Origin: UBA8106 sp964569695
Lineage (GTDB): Bacteria; Acidobacteriota; Vicinamibacteria; Vicinamibacterales; UBA823
Assembly (NCBI GenBank): GCA_964569695.1
Contig: CAZMUA010000031.1
Span: 1-9,124, forward strand
Length of the DNA stretch: 9,124 bases
Reading direction: 5' to 3'
Part shown: piece after piece, positions 1 through 6,225 of the stretch
Layout: the number at the start of each line of letters is the position of its first letter
Numbering within the stretch: the stretch's first letter is position 1
Translations under genes and position numbers: made by a program
Notes under the pieces: model-generated
The model's database searches: none
What the model saw: only the letters and a program-made list of their open reading frames with translations
Told to the model about the DNA's origin: nothing

Positions 1-411
1 CACCTGTTCCTAGAATTGGATGAAATTGCGCCACCCGGCTCCACCGGTATCAACGACACTCGTCACTCCTACTCTAAAAGTGAACCCGTCTGGAGGCAGT
101 GCAGTGAAGCTGTTACTCAAATAAGCATTCGGTTCGGTGCCAAAAAACACATGGGCATGCAAGTCGATCAAGCCTGGCGTCACAATTAATCCAGACGCAT
201 CCACCACCGTCTTGGCCCTACTCTCCTGAATCTGCTCTGCCACCTCAACAACTTTTCCATCAGCAATCCCTACATCAAGCACAGCGTTAATCTCGTTACG
301 GGGGTCAATCACTCGTCCTCCACGAATCAGTAGGTCAAGCGACTGCGCATGAAGAACACCAACTGCCACAGATAGAAAGACCCAAGTGAATACCGCCCGT
401 CGAATTAGCAT
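1..411 (-). pseudogene. Secreted amidohydrolase (deacetylase / EF_0837-like), N-terminal part, interrupted by an in-frame stop
   Basis: The ATG at 409-411 follows a perfect AAGGAGG at 417-423 (minus strand) at 5-base spacing. Residues 1-23 form a signal peptide (hydrophobic VFLSVAVGVL, then HAQ). Next come the LLIRGGRVIDP opening strand and a GLIDLHAHVF segment with the HxH metal ligands H85 and H87. The following stretch, up to GVTSVVDTGGAGWRNF, is typical of amidohydrolase-superfamily deacetylases annotated as amidohydrolase/deacetylase or dihydroorotase-like metal hydrolases. A TAG codon at 10-12 ends the frame after residue 133, before any of the later barrel metal ligands. The three codons beyond it still read E-Q-V in frame. 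From memory, relatives read FKEQV here, so TAG looks like a changed AAG lysine codon. The rest of the gene lies outside the window. It is therefore a decaying gene, a sequencing error, or less likely a recoded stop. Family call is good; fate of the gene is uncertain. Confidence 0.72.
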
Positions 412-416
412 GTCAG

Positions 417-423
417 CCTCCTT
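417..423 (-). promoter_or_regulatory. Ribosome binding site of the interrupted amidohydrolase
   Basis: AAGGAGG on the minus strand lies five bases upstream of the ATG at 409-411. It matches the anti-SD core completely, and it fixes the start of the signal-peptide reading frame. Confidence 0.8.
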
Positions 424-494
424 GATTCAGAACAGAACATCAACTTCCGTGCGACCAAATGTTTGGCCATCATCTCATAGCATGAACTATCGTA

Positions 495-500
495 TATACT
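495..500 (+). promoter_or_regulatory. Candidate -10 box for the cytochrome gene
   Basis: TATACT lies about 57 bases upstream of the cytochrome ATG, inside the divergent gap 412-556. It overlaps the 8-base palindrome GTATATAC (492-499), so a -10 for the leftward gene could overlap it on the other strand. No convincing -35 hexamer sits 16-18 bases upstream (472-477 reads ATCTCA). Weak. Confidence 0.25.
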
Positions 501-545
501 GAATTACGACATCGCCCGTTCCCGTGCAGAGGCACGAGACTTTCT

Positions 546-550
546 GGAGG
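546..550 (+). promoter_or_regulatory. Ribosome binding site deciding the cytochrome start at 557
   Basis: GGAGG lies six bases before the ATG at 557. It favours that start over the upstream in-frame ATG at 524, which has no purine-rich site and would put 11 polar residues before the signal peptide. Confidence 0.75.
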
Positions 551-556
551 ATTTCG

Positions 557-982
557 ATGCGTGCATACCTAGTTGTAGCCGTGAGTTTTTTCGTTTTATC
601 CGGTCTTTCTCAGGTACCAGAGATAGTCGATGAATCAGGATTTGATGCAGCTATGAAAGACGTCGGTAGGACGTTTGGTGCCGTTCGAGCAGGCATCGAA
701 GCTCAAGATGGAGAACAGACTGCGGCCGGAGCCGAACACTTAGTCGAAATATTCACAGGCGTGAAAACGTTTTTAGAGGCACACGGTGCAGACGGTGCCG
801 CGAGCATTGCTGAAGACGCTCGGCAGGCAGCCAGCGACCTAAAGGCAGCTGTCGATAACCAGGATTTTTCGTCGATCTCAGACATCCGTAACCGAATCGG
901 TGGCACTTGTGGGTCTTGCCACAATGATTACCGTGAGGAGAACCCTGACGGTGGGTACCGGTTCAAAGCTGGTGTAATTTAA
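557..982 (+). CDS. Periplasmic cytochrome c' / c556-like protein
   Basis: The product has 141 residues. Residues 1-19 form a signal peptide (MRAYLVV followed by a hydrophobic run, ending LSGLSQ). The mature part is predicted mostly helical with alanine-rich amphipathic stretches, as expected for a four-helix bundle. The heme attachment motif C-G-S-C-H is at residues 118-122, very near the C-terminus. That position is the hallmark of class II cytochromes c (c', c556), in contrast to ordinary class I cytochromes. M33, in the first helix, could be the sixth heme ligand of a c556-type protein; this is inferred from its position only. It would be an exported mono-heme electron carrier or gas-binding protein. 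No redox enzyme lies beside it, so the partner is unknown. The frame extends upstream to 524, but the ribosome site supports 557. Confidence 0.82.
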   Translation: MRAYLVVAVSFFVLSGLSQVPEIVDESGFDAAMKDVGRTFGAVRAGIEAQDGEQTAAGAEHLVEIFTGVKTFLEAHGADGAASIAEDARQAASDLKAAVDNQDFSSISDIRNRIGGTCGSCHNDYREENPDGGYRFKAGVI

Positions 983-1116
983 TTTATAGGTGGCCGAGCC
1001 TGCAGATTATAAGGTCCTTGAACGCCTCCGTCTGCAGAGGCCATCACCAGCACCCGGGAAATAATTGAAATCCAATCTACTGCTTCACTCAAGGTGAGAG
1101 AACGGTTATCGTCTCG

Positions 1117-1148
1117 ACGAAATATCTCAAGATATTGTTCGTGACGAA
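1117..1148. promoter_or_regulatory. Candidate operator / leader structure upstream of ahcY (16-base palindrome plus adjoining inverted repeat)
   Basis: Bases 1121-1136 read AATATCT-CA-AGATATT: two perfect 7-base arms around a 2-base centre. Immediately downstream, 1138-1148 reads TTCGT-G-ACGAA, a second perfect inverted repeat. In RNA, TCGT (1139-1142) could pair either with ACGA at 1117-1120, extending the first stem past a 2-base bulge, or with ACGA at 1144-1147. The two folds exclude each other. The element lies about 130 bases before the ahcY start, in the 282-base gap 983-1264, which holds no convincing gene. As DNA it looks like a dimeric repressor site; as RNA it could be a leader switch. 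Neither is shown. Confidence 0.4.
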
Positions 1149-1170
1149 TCAGGCAAGACATCTGACCTGG

Positions 1171-1199
1171 CTCACAAAATCGCGCCGATCGGATAGAAT
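1171..1199 (+). promoter_or_regulatory. ahcY: Candidate sigma-70-type promoter for ahcY
   Basis: CTCACA (1171-1176, four of six matches to TTGACA) and TAGAAT (1194-1199, five of six to TATAAT) are separated by 17 bases. This would start transcription near 1206 and give a leader of about 60 bases. It is the best pair I could find in the gap, but the -35 is poor. Confidence 0.28.
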
Positions 1200-1240
1200 G
1201 GTATGTTAAGAATCAGTAAACACTGCATTTTGATAGCTAG

Positions 1241-1258
1241 TAACGTCGCGTTAAGGAG
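1241..1258 (+). promoter_or_regulatory. ahcY: ahcY ribosome binding site with an abutting small hairpin
   Basis: AAGGAG (1253-1258) lies six bases before the ATG at 1265 and fixes the start. TAACG-TCG-CGTTA (1241-1253) is a 5-bp stem whose last base is the first base of the SD. The stem is small, so any effect on translation is speculative. Confidence 0.6.
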
Positions 1259-1264
1259 AAACAC

Positions 1265-2767
1265 ATGACCCCCGTCGCAACCGACCGTGCCCACGCATTT
1301 ACTGACGCTGTAGCGGTCGACCGCCTACCCTATAAGGTTGCTGATCTGTCCCTAGCCGAATTCGGCCGTAAGGAAATCAGACTTGCTCAGCAGGAAATGC
1401 CTGGCCTGATGGCCCTCCGACGAGAATATGAAGGGCAACGCCCACTGGCTGGCGTGCGGATTATGGGTAGTTTACACATGACCGTGCAAACTGCAGTTCT
1501 GATTGAAACGTTGGCAGCACTTGGCGCAACTGTTCGCTGGGTTTCTTGTAACATTTTTTCAACGCAGGACCACGCAGCAGCAGCCGTCGTCGTCGGTCAA
1601 CCAGAGACGGGCGGTACCCCAACCAATCCACAAGGTATTCCGGTGTTCGCTTGGAAAGGTGAAACCCTGGAAGAGTATTGGTGGTGTACAAACGAAGCAC
1701 TGCAATGGCCAGACGGTTCCGGACCAGAGTTAATCGTAGATGACGGCGGCGATGCGACACTCCTGATCCACAAGGGTTACGAATTTGAGCAAGTCGGTGC
1801 TGTTCCTGCATTTCAACCGAGTACTGACCCTGAAGAATGGGGTGTTATTCTCGACTTGCTTCGAACACTCCAGGCGAAGGACAAACAATACTGGCATAAA
1901 GTTGGTCCGGCTATTCGCGGCGTAAGCGAAGAAACGACAACCGGCGTACACCGTTTGTATCAGATGATGGAAGCGGGGACACTACTCTTCCCTGCCATCA
2001 ATGTGAATGATTCCGTAACGAAGAGCAAATTCGACAACATCTACGGCTGTCGGCATTCTCTACCAGACGGTCTGGCGCGAGCCACTGATGTAATGATTGG
2101 CGGTAAGACCGCTCTTGTGTGTGGTTTTGGTGAGGTGGGTAAAGGCTGCGCTCAAGCTTTGCGTGGTCAGGGTTGCCGAGTCATGGTAACGGAAGTCGAT
2201 CCAATCTGTGCCTTGCAAGCAGCCATGGAAGGCTACCAAGTCGTGACACTTGAGGATGTAGTCGAACAAGTCGACATTTTCATTTCTGCCACTGGGAACT
2301 TCGATATTTTTACAGTGGAACATATGTCGAGAATGAAGGACAAGGCAATCGTTGGCAACATCGGTCACTTTGATAACGAGATTGACATGGCCGGTCTAAA
2401 AACATTCGAAGGCATTGAGCATATCAATATCAAACCGCAGTACGATGAATGGCGATTTCCAGATGGTCACAGTGTAATGATTTTGGCTGAAGGACGGTTG
2501 CTGAACTTAGGATGTGCAACAGGCCACCCAAGCTTCGTGATGTCAGCGTCCTTCACTAACCAAGTGATCGCACAACTGGAACTGCATGCGAACAAAGGGC
2601 AGTACGAAAAAAAGGTTTACATGTTGCCTAAAGAGTTAGATGAAAAAGTCGCGCGCCTTCATTTGGACCATCTGGGCGTCAAAATGACCGAACTGACTCA
2701 AGCGCAAGCAGATTACATCGGTGTGCCCGTAGGTGGACCGTACAAGCCATCACACTACAGATACTAG
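1265..2767 (+). CDS. ahcY: S-adenosylhomocysteine hydrolase (adenosylhomocysteinase)
   Basis: This cytosolic NAD-dependent enzyme splits S-adenosylhomocysteine into homocysteine and adenosine, relieving product inhibition of methyltransferases in the activated methyl cycle. At 500 residues it is full length and of the long bacterial form, with the extra segment around 185-215 (TDPEEW to KDKQYWHKV). Visible signatures are the substrate-binding SLHMT around H71, D160 in DDGGD, and EETTTGVHRLY with E223. NVNDSVTKSKFDN carries K253, D257 and N258. The Rossmann motif GFGEVGKG is at 287-294, with E310 in TEVDP for the NAD ribose. The C-terminal KPSHYRY (494-500) supplies the Lys and Tyr that reach into the partner subunit's cofactor site. 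No key residue is missing. It stands alone on the plus strand, with no metK or metH in view, and is probably transcribed by itself. Confidence 0.98.
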   Translation: MTPVATDRAHAFTDAVAVDRLPYKVADLSLAEFGRKEIRLAQQEMPGLMALRREYEGQRPLAGVRIMGSLHMTVQTAVLIETLAALGATVRWVSCNIFSTQDHAAAAVVVGQPETGGTPTNPQGIPVFAWKGETLEEYWWCTNEALQWPDGSGPELIVDDGGDATLLIHKGYEFEQVGAVPAFQPSTDPEEWGVILDLLRTLQAKDKQYWHKVGPAIRGVSEETTTGVHRLYQMMEAGTLLFPAINVNDSVTKSKFDNIYGCRHSLPDGLARATDVMIGGKTALVCGFGEVGKGCAQALRGQGCRVMVTEVDPICALQAAMEGYQVVTLEDVVEQVDIFISATGNFDIFTVEHMSRMKDKAIVGNIGHFDNEIDMAGLKTFEGIEHINIKPQYDEWRFPDGHSVMILAEGRLLNLGCATGHPSFVMSASFTNQVIAQLELHANKGQYEKKVYMLPKELDEKVARLHLDHLGVKMTELTQAQADYIGVPVGGPYKPSHYRY

Positions 2768-2814
2768 GGTTCAGATAACGGAACAGCGAACCCGTCATTA
2801 ACCTGAGTCCCTAA

Positions 2815-2856
2815 CAAGCACGTCAACGCCGGCTCGTCAGTCTGGCACCGTGCTTG
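2815..2856. terminator. Hairpin at the convergent junction; possible bidirectional terminator without a U-tract
   Basis: CAAGCACG (2815-2822) and CGTGCTTG (2849-2856) are perfect 8-base arms. Inside them GCCGG (2828-2832) pairs with CTGGC (2842-2846) with one G-U, leaving a 9-base loop. The element lies between the converging ends of ahcY and the CBM9-like gene, and it overlaps the last six codons and stop of the latter. No T-run follows on either strand, so it is not a classical intrinsic terminator. It could stabilise 3' ends or help Rho-dependent stopping. A weaker GGGTTC/GAACCC pair is at 2767-2772 and 2788-2793. Confidence 0.4.
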
Positions 2857-3595
2857 GTAACTCACTAGTTCCCTCAAACACGAGTTCACGAAACACAGCT
2901 GGCTCGTGAAAACTCTCACCTGTTACTGGTGACCAGGCCGCAAAAACAACATCCCGTGACGGGTCAGACTCACCCCACGGTCGCTTTATACGAAAGACAT
3001 TAAAACGCCAGTGTGTCCCAGCCGCTGGTGGTAAGGTCGTCGCCGTTGCAGATGGTAACGAAGCAAATCCGGGCCATGGAAGAAATGCCACGGCAGTCCA
3101 ACCCGCTGTAGACCCATCTCTGTACCGATTAAGTCTCACATGACTCTCCAGCCCTTCAAGGTTCCAAGAGAGATCACCCTCTCGGTCATCTCCTTCCCAC
3201 ATGATGCTTAAATCAGTGACGACATTTGCTGGGTTTATTTCGATCTCAGCATAGTTGGTCCCAGAACGATCCAGATCGATGAAGATTTCGACTACTTCTT
3301 CATTCCAGATTGGATCATCATGTTCCGTCATCGTGAACCAAGGATTAGGATCTGTGGACTCAAAACGTACGTACAATCCCTCGTCACTCCACAGGGCACG
3401 AAATTCTGTCTCATAAGATGCCGGACCCCATTTGATCCGTCGCGCTTCCCACCATGGAGATTCATTGTCCACAACCTCCTGTGGCGAAGCATCAGTTCGT
3501 ACTACTACATACTCCACATCCTGACTTTGCATGTGATTGTCAGACATAAAACACACGAAGCATAAAACATACACGCCTCTTGTGATCTTCAACAT
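2837..3595 (-). CDS. Carbohydrate-binding family 9-like (CBM9/DOMON-like) protein, probably exported
   Basis: The product has 252 residues. It begins with a short hydrophobic stretch (VYVLCFVCF, residues 8-16) that could be a poor signal peptide or membrane anchor. The rest is one beta-sandwich domain of the CBM9-like family. Recognisable blocks are the ALWSDEGLYVRFES strand pair (67-80), the acidic/aromatic EHDDPIWNEEVVEIFIDLDRSG segment (91-112, given in part), YAEIEINPANVVTDL (115-129), WRFNVFRIKRPWG (196-208), and the C-terminal AAWSPV...FHEPAVFREL (219-238). These are the usual signatures of proteins annotated as carbohydrate-binding family 9-like. No catalytic motif is visible, so it probably binds a sugar or related ligand; which one is unknown. 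AGGAGG at 3600-3605 is only four bases from the ATG, which is short, but no better start exists. It lies 27 bases downstream of the amidohydrolase, so it is probably the last gene of the operon. Confidence 0.78.
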   Translation of the reverse strand: MLKITRGVYVLCFVCFMSDNHMQSQDVEYVVVRTDASPQEVVDNESPWWEARRIKWGPASYETEFRALWSDEGLYVRFESTDPNPWFTMTEHDDPIWNEEVVEIFIDLDRSGTNYAEIEINPANVVTDLSIMWEGDDREGDLSWNLEGLESHVRLNRYRDGSTAGWTAVAFLPWPGFASLPSATATTLPPAAGTHWRFNVFRIKRPWGESDPSRDVVFAAWSPVTGESFHEPAVFRELVFEGTSELPSTVPD

Positions 3596-3622
3596 CTAAC
3601 CTCCTGGACTCGCTAACTTGCA

Positions 3623-4843
3623 TCAAACATCTATCCCAAGTATCTGTGCGGCATTTTCAAAATACACCTTCTTCAAAACCGAATCCGGCAACCCTAAACC
3701 GTAGATGCGCCAGCGCCCTTGTGGAGGAGTCTTCGCAGGAGCGTAGTCAAAGTAGTCATCTTCCGTCTCTAGAAATCTAAAGTAAATTTCATAGAGAGCA
3801 TCGCCGAAGACTTGTTGCGGCGTCGCATCACCTTCAGGAGAAGGAATCGCATCTGTTCCAAATAAGATTCTATCCTGATAATTCTCGAAAAATCGACGGG
3901 CGGTTCGAGGCTGACGACCCAATTCACCGATTCGCGCTCCCAATTCCACATATAAGTTCGGAAATCGGTCGAGAGACTGACTTACAGTAGAAAGATTTTC
4001 TGCGTTGTGGCCAACATGAAGACCGATGAACGTTGTGGCGGGATGCCGAGCCAAGACGCGGTCGCGTGCAGCAAGCAGTTCAGCGTGGCTTGGAAAATCA
4101 CCGCCGTAAAATGACCACTCCGGATGTGCATGAAGTTCCTCGTATCGTTCGTTTAGTCGATCAATAGGCAGGAAAAACGCTTCCGGGTCAGAGACATGAA
4201 TGGCTATCGGCATATCGAGTGCTGCACACGTTTCCCACATTGGGTCAAATCGTTGATCGTCTATTGCGATTAATGAACCGCTGGTCACTCGCTCACGCAA
4301 ATATAAGCCCAGCGTCTTCGTCAACTTGAGTCCACGTGCACCAGCCTTATGTGCTTGTTCAATTTGTTCCGCTTGAAATCGAGGATAGTCCGGGTCGGCC
4401 ACATGATTCCACGACGGCTCCGTGAATGTGATAAACCGGTCTGGATATGCCTCGTCAAACACACGTCGCGCTTCGACTAAACCTAGCCCAACGCCACCGG
4501 TCAAGTTAACCATCGTACGTATACCTTTACGATCCATGACCGGAACCAGTTCTTCAGGTCGACCTAGGACACGAATTCGTTCTCCAAAAGGATCTGATCC
4601 CAAGGGAACATCAGACCAAGTAACGTGGGTATGGATATCGATGACAGGAAAACGTGCTCGATCGACGTGGCTTTCCGGAACATGCAACATACTTTTAGGT
4701 TCAAATTCTTCTAGAGTGATACCCTTCCTTTCAGTTGGGGAAACTACAGGCTCATTCCGCTCAGCCACACGAGCGCAATGCGCCGAACCGACCAATACAC
4801 CACCCGTGGCTGCAAGCCATCGCCGACGATTCCATTTACGCAT
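3623..4843 (-). CDS. TAT-exported amidohydrolase (amidohydrolase_2 / TIM-barrel metal-dependent hydrolase)
   Basis: The product has 406 residues from the ATG at 4841-4843. The frame also allows GTG one codon earlier, but the GGAG at 4850-4853 is six bases from the ATG and only three from the GTG. The N-terminus (RKWNRRRWLAATGGVLVGS) is a twin-arginine signal. The catalytic barrel shows the metal ligands of the family: HTH (H71, H73) after FPVIDI, K173 in GLKLTKTLGL, H216 in IAIHVSD, H276 in GLHVGH, and D331 in ILFGTDAIPS. The C-terminus VYFENAAQILGI is typical of amidohydrolase_2 proteins, which include decarboxylases, lactonases and C-C or amide hydrolases. The substrate cannot be told. It would fold in the cytosol with its metal and be exported. 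It sits between the dipeptidase-like gene (81 bases upstream) and the CBM9-like gene (27 bases downstream) on one strand, so co-transcription is likely. Confidence 0.85.
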   Translation of the reverse strand: MRKWNRRRWLAATGGVLVGSAHCARVAERNEPVVSPTERKGITLEEFEPKSMLHVPESHVDRARFPVIDIHTHVTWSDVPLGSDPFGERIRVLGRPEELVPVMDRKGIRTMVNLTGGVGLGLVEARRVFDEAYPDRFITFTEPSWNHVADPDYPRFQAEQIEQAHKAGARGLKLTKTLGLYLRERVTSGSLIAIDDQRFDPMWETCAALDMPIAIHVSDPEAFFLPIDRLNERYEELHAHPEWSFYGGDFPSHAELLAARDRVLARHPATTFIGLHVGHNAENLSTVSQSLDRFPNLYVELGARIGELGRQPRTARRFFENYQDRILFGTDAIPSPEGDATPQQVFGDALYEIYFRFLETEDDYFDYAPAKTPPQGRWRIYGLGLPDSVLKKVYFENAAQILGIDV

Positions 4844-4849
4844 CACATT

Positions 4850-4853
4850 CTCC
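4850..4853 (-). promoter_or_regulatory. SD that decides ATG (4843) over GTG (4846) for the amidohydrolase
   Basis: Read on the minus strand the leader is CGGAGAATGTGATG. The GGAG core is six bases from ATG and three from GTG, and normal spacing favours ATG. Confidence 0.55.
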
Positions 4854-4924
4854 GAATAACTTGTTCACCTTTAAATAAAACATTGACCAGTAGTAGTCAG
4901 TAGCCACAGCAGTGATGGTCACGC

Positions 4925-6067
4925 CTACCCGACCACTTCCCGGAATAGGCGCGCGTAATTACCACCGATAATTTTTTCGATTCGGCCGGTCGAATACCCG
5001 CGCCGTTGCAAGGCCGGTACTAGGTGCAGCAGGCGCTGTGGATGGCTCAGCTCTGGTACTCGCATATGCTTAATCTCCCATGTGAGTTCTGGATATTGCT
5101 GACGTCGCCTCGCAAAGCTTCGATTATGGTCCTCGACCTCAGTGGGTCGCATGGCTGTCATGTCAACAACATCCTGATCCGTACCGACTGCTACCGAATC
5201 TTCACCTCCAAGATTGATTACGTGTTCAACATGATCGATAAAATGATCGATCGAGATCGTTGAATCTTTAGTCAGCCAGCCACTCTGATTGTAGACACCA
5301 AACACGCCTCCATTTTCTGCCAGCATGCGAATATTGCGATCGCTAACGTTGCGCGGGTGCGGACATAAGGCGAGGCAACCCGAATGAGAATAAATCACCG
5401 GTTTAGTGGATGCGAGGATTACATCAAGAGATGAGCGGTCACCGACATGTGATAGATCAACAATCACTCCATGGTCATTGAAAGCCTCAATGACCCGATA
5501 ACCGTACTGACTTAATCCCGCGTTAGTAGGCTCCCAACAACTATCCACGAGGAAATTACGGTTGCCGTCAGCGAGCTGAATTTGACGAACTCCTCGATCA
5601 ATAAAAGCCTGCAATTTCTCAAGGTCCCAGCCAAATGGAGCGGACATCTGGAAACAATAAATGAATCCAACCATACCAGCTCGTTTGACGGAATCAAGTT
5701 CCTCCGCATTCGTCACTTTCGCAAACACGTCCGAATGCTTCTGAACAATTGCATCCCAAGTATCAATACGCTTCACGACAGCTCCGAACATGTTCTCGGC
5801 CTTGCTTAGCACAGCAAAATTTGCAGTCATATTCATTGCCATTGCCGTAATACCGGATGTTCGCAAGGCTTCGACCTTTTCGCGTGTAAGGTACTGAACA
5901 AACGTTCGCGGTGGCGGTGCCATCGCAAAACACATCGCATCAATTGCATACGCACGACGGTAAATCGCTTCTGGAGTTTCTTGACTCAAGTAACCAGCTC
6001 CCGCTCCTCCGCTAGTCGCCAATAAAGTACCGCCACCAACGGTCCCGATGAATTCTCGACGATTCAT
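4925..6067 (-). CDS. TAT-exported membrane dipeptidase homologue (peptidase family M19) with an incomplete metal site
   Basis: The product has 380 residues. The N-terminus MNRREFIGTVGGGTLLATSG is a clear twin-arginine signal. GAGGAG (6075-6080) is seven bases from the ATG. The body matches the renal dipeptidase fold: VIVDLSHVGD (H207), KPVIYSHSGC (H228), HPRNVSD (R239), VAVGTDQD (D297), and a C-terminal KIIGGNYARLFREV of the family. These correspond to the second metal pair and the substrate Arg of human renal dipeptidase. The first metal pair is not there. The HxD of the usual DGHND is replaced by IDAMCF (residues 42-47), and the bridging Glu of the VEGG segment is Q140 in YCFQMS. Ordinary di-zinc dipeptidase activity is therefore doubtful. 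It may be a one-metal hydrolase, an epimerase-like enzyme or a binding protein. It is probably the first gene of the leftward operon. Confidence 0.85.
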   Translation of the reverse strand: MNRREFIGTVGGGTLLATSGGAGAGYLSQETPEAIYRRAYAIDAMCFAMAPPPRTFVQYLTREKVEALRTSGITAMAMNMTANFAVLSKAENMFGAVVKRIDTWDAIVQKHSDVFAKVTNAEELDSVKRAGMVGFIYCFQMSAPFGWDLEKLQAFIDRGVRQIQLADGNRNFLVDSCWEPTNAGLSQYGYRVIEAFNDHGVIVDLSHVGDRSSLDVILASTKPVIYSHSGCLALCPHPRNVSDRNIRMLAENGGVFGVYNQSGWLTKDSTISIDHFIDHVEHVINLGGEDSVAVGTDQDVVDMTAMRPTEVEDHNRSFARRRQQYPELTWEIKHMRVPELSHPQRLLHLVPALQRRGYSTGRIEKIIGGNYARLFREVVG

Positions 6068-6084
6068 GAAGAATCTCCTCTCAC

Positions 6085-6110
6085 GCTTGAACGACTCTGG
6101 TCGTGTAAGC
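6085..6110. promoter_or_regulatory. 26-base imperfect inverted repeat in the leader of the leftward operon
   Basis: GCTT-ga-ACGAC-tctg-GTCGT-gt-AAGC: a 5-base perfect inner stem, a mismatch and a G-T pair, then a 4-base outer stem. It begins five bases upstream of the SD (6075-6080) of the dipeptidase-like gene, reading leftward. It could be an operator or an mRNA leader hairpin. No poly-U follows. Confidence 0.35.
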
Positions 6111-6175
6111 CATAAAATCTAGCCTCAAAGACAAGTAGCACGCCGTAAGGCAGGGGCTGGACACCTGTATCGAGC

Positions 6176-6181
6176 TATAAT
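6176..6181 (+). promoter_or_regulatory. TATAAT -10 box for the NIPSNAP-amidase transcript
   Basis: This is a perfect TATAAT 44 bases before the NIPSNAP start, predicting a transcript start near 6188. The expected -35 position (6153-6158, GGGGCT) does not match. A TTGACA-like TGGACA at 6158-6163 is only 12 bases away, too close for a normal spacer. An activator may be needed, or the match is by chance. Confidence 0.35.
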
Positions 6182-6198
6182 CTGGCACAATATTAAAC

Positions 6199-6210
6199 TA
6201 AACATGTTTA
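6199..6210. promoter_or_regulatory. Perfect 12-base palindrome, candidate operator
   Basis: TAAACATGTTTA reads the same on both strands. It lies between the TATAAT box (6176-6181) and the TGAGG ribosome site (6216-6220). A bound repressor there would sit just downstream of the predicted transcript start. No regulator gene lies in the window. Confidence 0.4.
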
Positions 6211-6225
6211 CAAAATGAGGAACCT

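Noticed and set aside
524..556. Upstream ATG giving a 152-residue cytochrome
   Set aside because: No ribosome site precedes it and it would add polar residues before the signal peptide. GGAGG supports 557.
1000..1041. CTGCAGA / TCTGCAG repeats and a GCCTC/GAGGC stem after the cytochrome gene as a terminator
   Set aside because: The stem is five base pairs with an 8-base loop and no T-run. CTGCAG is self-complementary, so the repeat is not informative.
979..1161. Small leftward 60-codon frame in the gap before ahcY
   Set aside because: No Shine-Dalgarno site, no recognisable motif, and it overlaps the palindrome and the cytochrome stop. Probably chance.
983..1264. SAH riboswitch or other known SAM-cycle riboswitch in front of ahcY
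   Set aside because: The conserved purine-rich GAGGAGCG-type core and the partner strands of the SAH riboswitch were not found. Only the palindromes described above are visible.
4772..4783. Lipoprotein box (SAHC) in the amidohydrolase N-terminus
   Set aside because: The residues before the Cys do not fit a lipobox (His at -1). The twin-arginine reading explains the segment better.
4422..4859. Rightward 145-codon frame opposite the amidohydrolase
   Set aside because: It lies wholly antisense to a gene with clear motifs, is rich in Arg/Ser/Thr/Pro as expected of a shadow frame, and has no domain.
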